From: a virus
Direction: 5' to 3' (one strand)
DNA: 35,628 nt
IMG/VR virus record: IMGVR_UViG_3300050821_004090
Coordinates: 1-35,628 of that record
Shown: positions 6,428 to 14,589 of the stretch, piece by piece
Layout of the letters: each line of letters begins with the position of its first letter
How positions within the stretch are numbered: the first letter of the stretch is position 1
Translations under genes and position numbers: made by a program
Notes under the pieces: model-generated
Told to the model about the DNA's origin: nothing
The model's database searches: none
The model's input: the letters and a program-made list of their open reading frames with translations, nothing else

Positions 6428-8896
6428 TTGCCCCAAATCACCAAACCAGAGAAGATCGACCCGACAAAAGGGATGCCGGAGTATACAGAGAAGTTCGCTG
6501 CCGGCGAAACCTCTGCAGCAGAAGGCAATACCGAGTGGGGCATCAACCGCGAACGAATCCCAACTCGTTATCAAGAAGAGTTTCGCTCAATGGCGCGCAA
6601 AGTCGCGATGCGCGATATGTTTGCCAGAATTGAGGAAGTAAAGAACTCAGCCGTACGCCGTTTTGCGTGGCGCAACATGCTGGATGTGGTTTTCAGCGAA
6701 GACCAGGCAGTATGGACGCAAATCGGTGCTCCGCAGGGTCCACAGCTCAAGCACCAGGAAGACACAGGCGACGAAGAACTCCACTACCCGTTCAATATCT
6801 TCCAGCAATTCGGACGAGAGCACATTGCGATCGTGGCCGAACCTTGGAAGATTCGCATGGAAGCCACAGACCCGAGCAGTCCTGATGCCTTGCGAGTGGC
6901 ACAAGCCGCCGACGCCATGCGGGAGAACATAGAAGCCAAGAACGAACTTAAGCAGTTGCGTGTCGACGCCGCACGGCTGTCTTGGACTGATGGCAGGGTT
7001 TCACTCTACTCGCGCTGGGTCACAGACGGCGCGCGCTTTGGATACGAAGAGGAAGGACAGGAAGAGGAAACACCCGAAGGGGTTGGCGAAGGTGGCGATC
7101 CACCGAAGAAGAAGCCGCGCGAGCCCAAGGGTGGAGAACTGATCACGCCTTATGGAGTGTTGGAATGTAAAGTGCCGATCAACATGCGATCGAGTAGCGA
7201 CTTCATGTGGAGGCAGCTCTCGTATGAGATCGATCTAACTTCCGCGAAATCTATGTACCCGTGGCTGGCCGATTCGCTGCAAGGCGGCGAGCCTGGACCT
7301 GGGGAATACAACTTTGATCGCACGACCCGCCTGGCTGTAACTCAGGGCATTCGACTGATCACCGAGAGCGGCGACACAACCAAGAGTTTGCCAACATGGC
7401 AGCGGACATGGTTCCGGCCGTCCTTCTTCGCAGAGATCGAAGACGATGACGTGCGCGGCTGGTTCCAAGATAACTATCCGAACGGCGGCATGGTCGCATT
7501 TGTCGGAGACACTTACTGCGAATCGCGCGACGAATCGATGGACGATCACTGGAAAGAGGTTCATCCGCTACCCGGCGACGGCCAGGCGACGCCGGCCTGC
7601 GGCGAAATCATCATGCCAGTCCAGTATGCCGTGCTCGATATGGTAGACCTCGCAATGGAAACCTTCATGAAGGGGATTCCGGCGATCTACTGCAACAAAG
7701 ACATGGTGGATCTGCAGGCGATTTCGAAGCAGAAGGCGGGCCCAGGGGCACACTACTCTTCGAAGCAAGGACTTGAGCCTGATCAGAAGATGCAAGATAG
7801 TTTCTGGCCAGAGCCGATTCCTGAATTGTCGCAGTCGGCAATGGGGTTTCTCGAGCAGTTGTTTACGATCGTCCCGCAGTCGTTGACAGGACTTTCGTCT
7901 GCAGCGCTGGGCATGGCAAGCCCCGACAATCAGACCAAGGGCGGAATCCAGCTTCTTCAAGCAGCTTCGAAGGGTCAATCAGGTGTGGCTTGGGGCGCGT
8001 TTCGCGAGGGTTATGCGGGTTCAATGGCGCAATGTGTACGAATCGGCGCGTACTTCCGGGCGGCTGAAGCTGAGGACGGCAAGATCAAGCTAGGCAACGT
8101 GGAGATTGATCTCGAAGACCTCTTCCCTGGGAACTGGGCATGTAAGCCGGACGGTGACGAGAGCTATCCAAACACACATGCTGAACGGCATGAGGCAATC
8201 AAGGAACTAAAGGCCGACGTTGCGGCGATGCCAGCCTTGGGGCAAATGTTCTCAGCCCCAAAGAATCTTGCTCTCTTGAAAGATGACTACGGGCTAACGG
8301 ATTACGAAGTAGAAGGCGCCTCATCCTACGAAAAGCAGATGTCAGAATTGCAACAGTTGCTCGCTGAGACGCCGGTACCGAACGTGCAAGCGAAGCAGGC
8401 TTATGCAACGGCTGTATTGCAGGCTGCGGCGACTGGTCAACCTCCGCCTCCCCCGCCTCCGCCTGAAGCTTTCTTGCAGTCTTCTATTCAGCCGGGGAAG
8501 TACGATCGTGACGAATTTGAACTTGCGGCCTTAGTGGACTGGTTCAACGATCCAGAGGGGATTCAAGCAGCGCGCGACAACCCCGAAGGCTACATGAACG
8601 CCGTGCTTCACGCCGATCTACACCAAGCGAAAGTCGATCAGAAGCAGGCGAAGCAGCAACAGGCCGCGCTACTGCCCCAGATCGCACTGGAAAAGGCGAA
8701 GCATGCGCCTGCTCCGCCGAAATCTCCGTCAGAGTCGATCCAGTTCAAGGACTTGGGGCCATCTGGACAGCTTCAACTCGGAAAGCAAGCTGGTCTTGAT
8801 TTGACCGCAGACGTGGCGGCGCACATTACAGAGGACACCCTAGGCGGCGGTCAACCTCCCAAACCAGCCGCAAAGCCTCAGCCGCGCCCACAATAA
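6428..8896 (+). CDS. Portal protein
   Basis: The 822-residue protein has the size and organisation of portal proteins from short-tailed (P22-like) phages: an N-terminal helical wing, a beta-rich middle with Trp-containing segments (WSWTDGRVSLYSR-like), a long stem/crown region, and a helical C-terminal barrel ending in a Gln/Lys-rich coiled coil. A run of eight prolines lies at about residue 675, between crown and barrel. It would form the dodecameric ring through which terminase pumps DNA and to which connector proteins bind. The start is TTG 6428. Placement after terminase and before a scaffold-like gene and the capsid gene supports the call, though no single motif proves it. Confidence 0.82.
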   Translation: MPQITKPEKIDPTKGMPEYTEKFAAGETSAAEGNTEWGINRERIPTRYQEEFRSMARKVAMRDMFARIEEVKNSAVRRFAWRNMLDVVFSEDQAVWTQIGAPQGPQLKHQEDTGDEELHYPFNIFQQFGREHIAIVAEPWKIRMEATDPSSPDALRVAQAADAMRENIEAKNELKQLRVDAARLSWTDGRVSLYSRWVTDGARFGYEEEGQEEETPEGVGEGGDPPKKKPREPKGGELITPYGVLECKVPINMRSSSDFMWRQLSYEIDLTSAKSMYPWLADSLQGGEPGPGEYNFDRTTRLAVTQGIRLITESGDTTKSLPTWQRTWFRPSFFAEIEDDDVRGWFQDNYPNGGMVAFVGDTYCESRDESMDDHWKEVHPLPGDGQATPACGEIIMPVQYAVLDMVDLAMETFMKGIPAIYCNKDMVDLQAISKQKAGPGAHYSSKQGLEPDQKMQDSFWPEPIPELSQSAMGFLEQLFTIVPQSLTGLSSAALGMASPDNQTKGGIQLLQAASKGQSGVAWGAFREGYAGSMAQCVRIGAYFRAAEAEDGKIKLGNVEIDLEDLFPGNWACKPDGDESYPNTHAERHEAIKELKADVAAMPALGQMFSAPKNLALLKDDYGLTDYEVEGASSYEKQMSELQQLLAETPVPNVQAKQAYATAVLQAAATGQPPPPPPPPEAFLQSSIQPGKYDRDEFELAALVDWFNDPEGIQAARDNPEGYMNAVLHADLHQAKVDQKQAKQQQAALLPQIALEKAKHAPAPPKSPSESIQFKDLGPSGQLQLGKQAGLDLTADVAAHITEDTLGGGQPPKPAAKPQPRPQ

Positions 8897-8901
8897 GCCA
8901 A

Positions 8902-8916
8902 GTTTTATAAAGTGTC
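8902..8916 (+). promoter_or_regulatory. Late-promoter-like element, copy 3
   Basis: GTTTTATAAAGTGTC lies five bases after the portal stop and is followed directly by ATG 8917. It is the TATAAA variant. Confidence 0.68.
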
Positions 8917-10380
8917 ATGAACTTCCTTCGATCCTTCCTGCTCAATACGTTCTTTTTTGGCCCTTCTCTGTTCTTCGCATCCGGCGCTGCTCCCATTGGT
9001 GGGGGCGGTGGAGGAACAGAAGGGGGCGGCGGTGGGGCTGGTGCCGGAGAGGGCTCTGGCCCAATCGCTACATGGGGACCGCCGAAAACTGACGGAGGCG
9101 ATAAAGGTGAAGGGGGCGAAGGTGCGGGCGAGGACCGAGCAAGCGTTCACGGAGATGACGGAGCAGGTTCGGAGGTTGATGATCTCGGGGATGAATTCAG
9201 CGGAGAAGACGACGAGACTGTTGGAGATAGCGAAGAGAGCACGCAGACTTTCAAGCAGTTCCTCGACTCGATCAAAACCGGCCTCACATCCGAAGATCCG
9301 AAAGCCGCGAAGACCGCCGAGAAGCAGTTAAAGAAAATCTACGGTGAAAATCAGCAGTTTCGTGAGGCGGGATTCGAAACGCCGGAAGAAGCACGCGAAC
9401 TCACCGACCGTCTTGAAGCCATGGGTGGAATTGAGGGTATTGAGACCGAAACTGGAGAAGCCGCAACCCTCTGGAACATGCTCGGCGCGGGCGATCCAGC
9501 CATTCTCGACACGTTGCAGAAGGATCATGGCGAAGGCCTGGTCAAATTGTTCTCCCCCTACGTAGACCGCATGGCCCAAGTCGCGCCGGCGGTCTACGCG
9601 CACAAGTTTGCCCGCGTGTTCATGGCAACGATGAACGAAGCCTCAGCCGGTCAAATCTCGGCACTCGCTGCAATCAACCAGTTGATGAAAGTGGAAGGTG
9701 TACAGGACTCAGAAGCGTTCCAGCGCATTGCTGAAGTCATCAATCACATTGACGCCATCGCCAAAAAGGAGCCAACCGAGGCAATTGGCAGCGAAAAGCT
9801 CACAAAACGCGAGCGTGAACTGCAAGCAGAGAAGGCGGAACTCACAAAGCAGAAATTGGGCGGCCAGGCTGCGCCGCTTCTCAACGCTGGGGCGAAAAAC
9901 GCGATTGCGACTCGCCTGAATGGGCAAAAACTGAGTCAGCAAGCGATGAAACAGGTGATTGCTTGGACTCACGCTGAGTTTGCCAAGCTTGCCGCGAAGG
10001 ATGCGACCGCAAAACGCAATCGTGAAGCACTTTTAGAAGCTGGCGAGCATGACAAGTGGCTGCGCAACGTTAAAGCGATCTCAAAACGGCTGATGCCACT
10101 CGCTGCGAAGGCCGCACTGCGGCGTTATCGCGGAATTGCAGGGAATACTTCTACTGAAGCGGACAAACGCAAGGCAGAAGGCAGTTCCAGGCGTGAAGCA
10201 GGCGGCGGCGGCACTTCAGGCGGCACAATTCGGACGAACAAGGCGCCCGATCCAAAGATTGTTGACTGGGACCGCATGAAGATCGAAGCCAAGAAGAACG
10301 GCAAAGATGTAGAAGATATGTTCACGTTCGATCGAGCGTATTTCAAGAAAGGCGATCCGCGCCATCTGTATCGGTACTAA
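8917..10380 (+). CDS. Scaffolding-like protein with hydrophobic N-terminus
   Basis: The 487-residue protein lies between portal and major capsid protein, the standard place for a scaffold. It is acidic at first (EDDETVGDSEES), then helical with long charged coiled-coil segments (KRERELQAEKAELTKQKLGG), and ends in a basic, ordered C-terminus suited to capsid binding (AYFKKGDPRHLYRY). Scaffolds direct procapsid assembly in the cytoplasm. Oddly, residues 1-25 (NFLRSFLLNTFFFGPSLFF) are strongly hydrophobic and followed by a Gly-rich linker, like a signal or membrane anchor. No other early in-frame start removes them. The start codon touches element copy 3. The role rests on position and composition. 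Confidence 0.7.
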   Translation: MNFLRSFLLNTFFFGPSLFFASGAAPIGGGGGGTEGGGGGAGAGEGSGPIATWGPPKTDGGDKGEGGEGAGEDRASVHGDDGAGSEVDDLGDEFSGEDDETVGDSEESTQTFKQFLDSIKTGLTSEDPKAAKTAEKQLKKIYGENQQFREAGFETPEEARELTDRLEAMGGIEGIETETGEAATLWNMLGAGDPAILDTLQKDHGEGLVKLFSPYVDRMAQVAPAVYAHKFARVFMATMNEASAGQISALAAINQLMKVEGVQDSEAFQRIAEVINHIDAIAKKEPTEAIGSEKLTKRERELQAEKAELTKQKLGGQAAPLLNAGAKNAIATRLNGQKLSQQAMKQVIAWTHAEFAKLAAKDATAKRNREALLEAGEHDKWLRNVKAISKRLMPLAAKAALRRYRGIAGNTSTEADKRKAEGSSRREAGGGGTSGGTIRTNKAPDPKIVDWDRMKIEAKKNGKDVEDMFTFDRAYFKKGDPRHLYRY

Positions 10381-10553
10381 TGAAATTCGAAGTTCTCAGA
10401 CCGGATGGGATGCTTCGTGGCTACTTTGAGGGCTTCCACGATCAAGTTAATGGATTGATTTACGTAGAAACCCCCTTACCAGAAGGAACGGCCCGCGAAG
10501 ATCTCCTAAGAGTCTGCGAATGGAACTCCCTGACGAGAAAAAGTAATCCCTGA
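10380..10553 (+). CDS. Small 57-residue protein before capsid gene
   Basis: A short frame starts with ATG 10380, overlapping the scaffold-like gene stop (TAATGA), and ends with TGA 10551-10553 directly against element copy 4. The product, beginning MKFEVLRPDGMLRGYFEGF and ending LTRKSNP, has a compact alpha/beta look and no recognised family. Translational coupling, exact fit between two signals and same-strand codon pattern support it as real. It could be a small capsid-assembly accessory. Confidence 0.65.
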   Translation: MKFEVLRPDGMLRGYFEGFHDQVNGLIYVETPLPEGTAREDLLRVCEWNSLTRKSNP

Positions 10554-10568
10554 GTTTTATAGAGTGTC
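10554..10568 (+). promoter_or_regulatory. Late-promoter-like element, copy 4 (capsid)
   Basis: GTTTTATAGAGTGTC directly follows a stop codon, but here no start codon follows. Instead there is a leader of about 108 bases to the capsid ATG. This placement argues that the element acts in transcription rather than as a ribosome-binding signal. Confidence 0.7.
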
Positions 10569-10676
10569 ACGTACCAAGGCACTGTGACGGGGACGGACAC
10601 CCGTAGCTCTTGAGCTGAAACCGGATGATGCCGAGGGAAGTGGAGCAAATTTCCATTTTCTGAGTGAGGCGTCATC
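10569..10676 (+). promoter_or_regulatory. Structured leader of the major capsid gene
   Basis: The untranslated leader can form ACGGG/CCCGT and AGCT/AGCT hairpins, and a nine-pair stem between GATGATGCC (10624-10632) and GGCGTCATC (10668-10676) that ends right at the ATG. A GTGAGG Shine-Dalgarno-like site lies at the edge of this stem. It shares short blocks (CTGTGAC, GGGG, AGCTCT, TGAAA) in the same order with the leader of the GroES-like gene at 24713-24756. It could stabilise the message or tune translation. Confidence 0.5.
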
Positions 10677-12047
10677 ATGCGAATTCGTGGTTTTGAACGT
10701 TTCGATTCCCGCCCGATTGATCATTGCGTAGTTTTCGACCCTGCGGTAGTTACCGCGATTCTTTGTGCTGTCAACCCTGTCAACGCGGCGGCTTCGATCG
10801 GTGTTGAGCTTGAAGCAGTGCGCGATGCCGTCTGGCCACAATTCCAACAGGACGACACTTTCTATTCAATGGTGCCGGATAAGACGGATGAGATGGAAGT
10901 CTCTGACCGTCTGGCCCGCATTCCAATCCTCGTCTATCCCGGCTCGCAGTTCTCACAATTTGTGCCGGATGGTGCAGGACTTGGACCGGCAGGCGGCGAG
11001 AAGTACGACGATGGTGTAACCACTCCCGTCTACTTCGCGCAAGCCGTTGCAGTGACGAAGGAAGCTGAGTGGGCCACCAACAGCAAGAAGAAGTCGGTTG
11101 TCGATGTCTTCAAAGACTCTTTCAAGATCAACTTGCGGCAATTCCGTTCGAACGTCGAAGCTCTCATGGCGTCTTCGGACGGTTCCGGAACTCTAGGAAC
11201 AGTTTCGAGCGCGGCCACTGCCGGCCAGTTGACCGTTAACGTGGCGAACAACTTTCAGGCCCAGAACACTTATCAGGTCTGGTCTGCCCTTGGCGGAGTG
11301 TTCCGCGGCACGATCACCGTGCTGACCGTCGACTCGGTAAACAACATTCTGTATCTGATTGCTGCGGCTCCTCCGGGAACGACTACCGGCGATCTTCTGA
11401 TTGTCTCCGGTGCCCCGGCGGCGGCTGCAACTTCCTTGAACGGCATTCCTGCCATCAACTTCGGCTCGAATACCGGGCAGTTCTTCGGTATCCCTCGCGT
11501 GTCCTATCCGGGCATGTTGGTGACGCCGTACTACAACGCTTCCTCGGGCGGTCTGACTCCCCAAATCATTCAGATCCTCGAGTCCTACATGCAGCGCGCA
11601 ACCGGCGTGAAGACGGAAGACCTGGACGAGATTGTTGCGCATGCCAACGTGGATCAGGTTTCAGCCTGGGAGTTGCTTGGACTCGTCACCACGACCAACG
11701 TAGCAACTGCTTTCGCTCCGCAGGACTATCAGAAAGGCGGAGACACTCGCGTCGACTACCTGAAGGCGAAGCGGATCAAGACTCTTGCAGGCCGCCAGCT
11801 CGTGACCAACATTCACGCACTGCCTGCCCGCGTCGACTTGCTCTGCTTGAAGTATTGGGGACGTGTGGTGCAGAAGCCTTGCGAGTTGTTCGACATCGAC
11901 GGGATCACCGTTTTCCCCTTGTATGCGAATGATGGCAGCGTGGCTACGCAGCAAGCCTATTACTTTGTACACGGATTGCAACTTTTCACGAGCCGGGCGA
12001 GAAGCGGAGCCTATACCGATACGCTGGCCAAACCGACTGGTTTCTAA
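10677..12047 (+). CDS. Major capsid protein
   Basis: The 456-residue protein is placed after portal and scaffold, and has its own promoter-like element, leader and terminator, the usual signs of the most abundant virion protein. Sequence features fit an HK97-fold shell protein: a helical N-arm, a central insertion rich in Gly/Ala/Thr (residues about 170-260: TVSSAATAGQLTVNVANN and onward), then the beta and P-domain-like C-terminal half (ILESYMQRATGVKTEDLDEI, DYLKAKRIKTLAGRQ). I do not recognise an exact family, so the call rests on context, size and composition. The start is ATG 10677, preceded by GTGAGG. Confidence 0.85.
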   Translation: MRIRGFERFDSRPIDHCVVFDPAVVTAILCAVNPVNAAASIGVELEAVRDAVWPQFQQDDTFYSMVPDKTDEMEVSDRLARIPILVYPGSQFSQFVPDGAGLGPAGGEKYDDGVTTPVYFAQAVAVTKEAEWATNSKKKSVVDVFKDSFKINLRQFRSNVEALMASSDGSGTLGTVSSAATAGQLTVNVANNFQAQNTYQVWSALGGVFRGTITVLTVDSVNNILYLIAAAPPGTTTGDLLIVSGAPAAAATSLNGIPAINFGSNTGQFFGIPRVSYPGMLVTPYYNASSGGLTPQIIQILESYMQRATGVKTEDLDEIVAHANVDQVSAWELLGLVTTTNVATAFAPQDYQKGGDTRVDYLKAKRIKTLAGRQLVTNIHALPARVDLLCLKYWGRVVQKPCELFDIDGITVFPLYANDGSVATQQAYYFVHGLQLFTSRARSGAYTDTLAKPTGF

Positions 12048-12091
12048 TCCTGATACTCCGAAAGGAGGTTGGGGTTGGGTCAGAGCAAGAT

Positions 12092-12122
12092 GCGCCCTGG
12101 TTAACAGCCAGGGCGTTTCTTA
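12092..12122 (+). terminator. Rho-independent terminator after capsid gene
   Basis: A perfect eight-base-pair stem, CGCCCTGG (12093-12100) and CCAGGGCG (12108-12115), with loop TTAACAG is followed by TTTCTTATTT. It ends the capsid message just before element copy 5 at 12128. Confidence 0.88.
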
Positions 12123-12127
12123 TTTGG

Positions 12128-12142
12128 GTTTTATAAAGTGTC
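12128..12142 (+). promoter_or_regulatory. Late-promoter-like element, copy 5
   Basis: GTTTTATAAAGTGTC lies downstream of the capsid terminator and touches ATG 12143. Its position between a strong terminator and a gene is strong support for promoter function, because the genes downstream need a fresh start. Confidence 0.75.
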
Positions 12143-12334
12143 ATGAACTGGGGCGCGTGGCTAACGCTCGGACTTGCAGCAGCTTTCGTAATCTTGTTCC
12201 TCTGGGGTTGGCACAGGATTCAAACCCTAGATTGTCCGCGATGCTACAGCTTGAACACACGTGACTTGGTGCAGAATGGGAAACCGGTGACGAAGTGCAG
12301 AGACTGCGGCTACGAGTGGGGCGACGTTGGCTAG
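12143..12334 (+). CDS. Small membrane-anchored zinc-ribbon protein
   Basis: The 63-residue protein has one N-terminal membrane segment (WLTLGLAAAFVILFLWGW, about residues 6-24) followed by a short zinc ribbon with CPRC (31-34) and CRDC (52-55). The ribbon would face the cytoplasm or periplasm depending on orientation. It is the first gene after element copy 5, probably leaderless, and overlaps the next gene by eight bases. No family is recognised; membrane-linked ribbons of this size may act in host takeover or virion assembly at the membrane, but this is speculation. Confidence 0.72.
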   Translation: MNWGAWLTLGLAAAFVILFLWGWHRIQTLDCPRCYSLNTRDLVQNGKPVTKCRDCGYEWGDVG

Positions 12335-13001
12335 ATTGATCTACGCGCCCGCCTGGGCAACCGCGGGTCTTCGCAAGTTTCGAAGGACGCCTTACGGTGA
12401 GTGTGAATTCAGGGTGATCTGGGGTCCGTCAAAGATGCGGATCACGGGCGGATTGTGGGAAGACAATGGAAAAGTCGAATATCGGCTCATTCCCCAGTAT
12501 GGAAATAATCCTCGATGGATCATGGAACGATGGCTTCCGCCGTCTATCTTCGGCTCGCCGCAAAGTTGGAATGATCAGACGCTCACTCCCGAAGGCTTGC
12601 TTGGACTCGGCCCATTTCCGCATCGTGGCCGGTTCGAACACCTCTCGACATTCGGGCTAAGTGACTCACGCGAACGCCCGATCAAAGGTTGGGCCGGATA
12701 CGTTCCACTGGAGCCTGGAATGGTTGAATTAATGGCGCGGTTCTGCTGGATGGGCCGGACCATGACCTACGGAGAACTCAAGCGGGAGATGGAAGACGCG
12801 GCACTCGCGAAAGAAGCACAGCACGACAAGAACTTCGATGAAATGTGGGATGACAGGCAACTTACGAGACCCGGACTTAGTTTGGGAGCAGGTGGAGCGT
12901 TCAACAAGGAAGCTGCGATCGAGGATTACGCCAGAAAAATCGAACGCTCACACGCTTTTGTCGATGCTAGATGCTTTCGCCCGGGATTACATCAGCAGTG
13001 A
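12327..13001 (+). CDS. Phage protein of unknown function
   Basis: The 224-residue product is not recognised. It is rich in Trp, Arg and Pro in its first half (RKFRRTPYGECEFRVIWGPS, NPRWIMERWLPPSIFG) and helical and charged at the end. The proposed start is TTG 12327, inside the last codons of the preceding gene; a later TTG (12336) is possible. Its position between capsid and connector-like genes suggests a head or tail-joining role. Confidence 0.65.
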   Translation: MARLIYAPAWATAGLRKFRRTPYGECEFRVIWGPSKMRITGGLWEDNGKVEYRLIPQYGNNPRWIMERWLPPSIFGSPQSWNDQTLTPEGLLGLGPFPHRGRFEHLSTFGLSDSRERPIKGWAGYVPLEPGMVELMARFCWMGRTMTYGELKREMEDAALAKEAQHDKNFDEMWDDRQLTRPGLSLGAGGAFNKEAAIEDYARKIERSHAFVDARCFRPGLHQQ

Positions 13002-13005
13002 CGCT

Positions 13006-13020
13006 GTGAACTAGGTTCAC
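13006..13020. repeat. Short inverted repeat
   Basis: GTGAAC and GTTCAC form a perfect six-base-pair inverted repeat around TAG, between the genes ending 13001 and starting 13045. There is no T-run, so it is not a typical terminator; it may be an mRNA-processing hairpin or have no role. Confidence 0.35.
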
Positions 13021-13044
13021 AAGCACTTTACAGGATGGTCAGAC

Positions 13045-13800
13045 ATGCCAGAGATGGAAGGAACGTTTGTAGGGGTTGAAGCAATCGGGGGAATGAACGT
13101 TGCCCGCCGCCGTAGTTATCCCATGTCGTCATTTGAGAAGCGCGCGGTTGAGGAAGGCAGCAAGAAGCCTTTCTACATCTACAGCGTCAATCCAGTCCAT
13201 GAGTGGCCTGTCCAGCATGGTCAATTGGGCACGATTCTGATCCAGAAATGCGCCAAGGGTAAACGGGTGTCGACGCCCACGATCATCCCCGGCGTGATTG
13301 CGAGGCAATATGACAAAGGGCTTGGTAAGAAGGAGTGGTACATAGAGGAAGGCATCGACATCGTTGAAGACATCCTTGGATGTTCGAAGCGGTATCCTTC
13401 ACCGACGCCTGACAACAATCTGACGACTTTTGGAGTCTTCTATACTGACAAACCTTTCGAAGACCTTCCAGCCGCCGAGCAAGCCTCCCTGATTTCAGCC
13501 GCAACCCAGAAACTCATTGTCAAATTGCAGACCCTTGTGCTTTCTGCCGATCGTTTGCATTCCGAAGGTCATGGCAACTGGATCTCACAAGTTCATCGTG
13601 ACGCGCTTGGAACATTGAACGACCTGAGTGGCGGGAAAGAAGAACGACCGTGGGCTCCGATCCGGTTGACTGCCGCACGCGTGGAATGCGGATTCTGTGG
13701 AGCCATGAACAAGCCCAACACGGCGAAGTGCGCGAACTGTCACGAAATCATCGATCAGGAGCTTTACAGGAAACTGAAGAAGCAACAAAAAGAGGAATAA
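13045..13800 (+). CDS. Phage protein with C-terminal zinc ribbon
   Basis: The 251-residue protein has an unrecognised N-terminal domain (FVGVEAIGGMNVARRRSYPM, then FYIYSVNPVHEWPVQHG and LGTILIQKCAKG) that looks alpha/beta. A C-terminal zinc ribbon follows, CGFC (about residues 213-216) and CANC (231-234), with a charged tail. An AGGATGG site precedes the ATG. It is followed without a gap by the connector-like gene. Similar proteins occur near heads of podovirus-like phages in my experience, but I cannot name the family. Confidence 0.7.
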   Translation: MPEMEGTFVGVEAIGGMNVARRRSYPMSSFEKRAVEEGSKKPFYIYSVNPVHEWPVQHGQLGTILIQKCAKGKRVSTPTIIPGVIARQYDKGLGKKEWYIEEGIDIVEDILGCSKRYPSPTPDNNLTTFGVFYTDKPFEDLPAAEQASLISAATQKLIVKLQTLVLSADRLHSEGHGNWISQVHRDALGTLNDLSGGKEERPWAPIRLTAARVECGFCGAMNKPNTAKCANCHEIIDQELYRKLKKQQKEE

Positions 13801-14574
13801 TTGCCAGCCGTTGGGACTACACCTTACGACCAGTGCGAGAACGTGTTGCAGCTCGCCCGTGCAATGGCGAACGACGCCGCGCTCTCGATTGCTGGCAACG
13901 TCCTTTCTGACACGCAGCCTTACGTCTTTATTTTGCTTGACGGAGCCTTCCGCGCGCTTCGCAAAATGCTTACATCGGAAGGTGTGAGCACCTTTTCAAA
14001 GACCGTCATCGTTCAAGGTCTAACCCCAGTGGCGGCTCCTGGGGGAATTGTCGATCCAACCATTCAGGTGCAACTTTCCTACACCGGATACTATGATGGC
14101 GTTCTGAATCATGGCAACCCGACACTTCCTCCTGATCTTCTTGAGCCTCTGGAACTATGGGAGCGCCAGAACGGCACACAGAACAAATGGAACCCGCTGC
14201 GTCCGGCTTCCGATTCGATCAACACCAGCAGCCAAGGAACGACGTTTGGAGAGTGGTTATGGGAAACCGACATCCTCTTCCTACCAGGCGCAACCCTAAC
14301 GAACGACATCAAGATCAAGTATCTCTACAAAATGGCGATGCTGACTGCTCCGAATCAGCCTGTACCCATCAAAGACTGCATGGAAGCGCTTGCCGCCCTA
14401 TTTGTCGCTTTCGCTGCTCGGTCTCGCGGTGGATCAGCAGTTGCCGCGGACTACGAAGCCCAAGCACGCATCTTCGTCAAAGGTATGGTCAACCCAACCG
14501 CGCGCCGTGAAGGTTACGCCAACTTCCAGAGAAAACCCTTTCGCTCTCATGGCGGGCGCGGTCACCGTCGCTAA
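13801..14574 (+). CDS. Head-tail connector (adaptor)-like protein
   Basis: The 257-residue protein has a helical N-terminus (QCENVLQLARAMANDAALSI), a beta-rich middle with Trp (LELWERQNGTQNKWNPLRPA) and a helical end (CMEALAALFVAFAARSRGG, then DYEAQARIFVKGMVN). This arrangement resembles adaptor proteins that attach below the portal in short-tailed phages. The start is TTG 13801, straight after the previous stop. Element copy 6 follows its stop directly. The assignment is by pattern and position, not by a catalytic motif. Confidence 0.6.
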   Translation: MPAVGTTPYDQCENVLQLARAMANDAALSIAGNVLSDTQPYVFILLDGAFRALRKMLTSEGVSTFSKTVIVQGLTPVAAPGGIVDPTIQVQLSYTGYYDGVLNHGNPTLPPDLLEPLELWERQNGTQNKWNPLRPASDSINTSSQGTTFGEWLWETDILFLPGATLTNDIKIKYLYKMAMLTAPNQPVPIKDCMEALAALFVAFAARSRGGSAVAADYEAQARIFVKGMVNPTARREGYANFQRKPFRSHGGRGHRR

Positions 14575-14589
14575 GTTTTATAGAGTGTC
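14575..14589 (+). promoter_or_regulatory. Late-promoter-like element, copy 6
   Basis: GTTTTATAGAGTGTC directly follows stop codon TAA (14572-14574) and touches ATG 14590 of the spike gene. It is the TATAGA variant. Confidence 0.68.
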
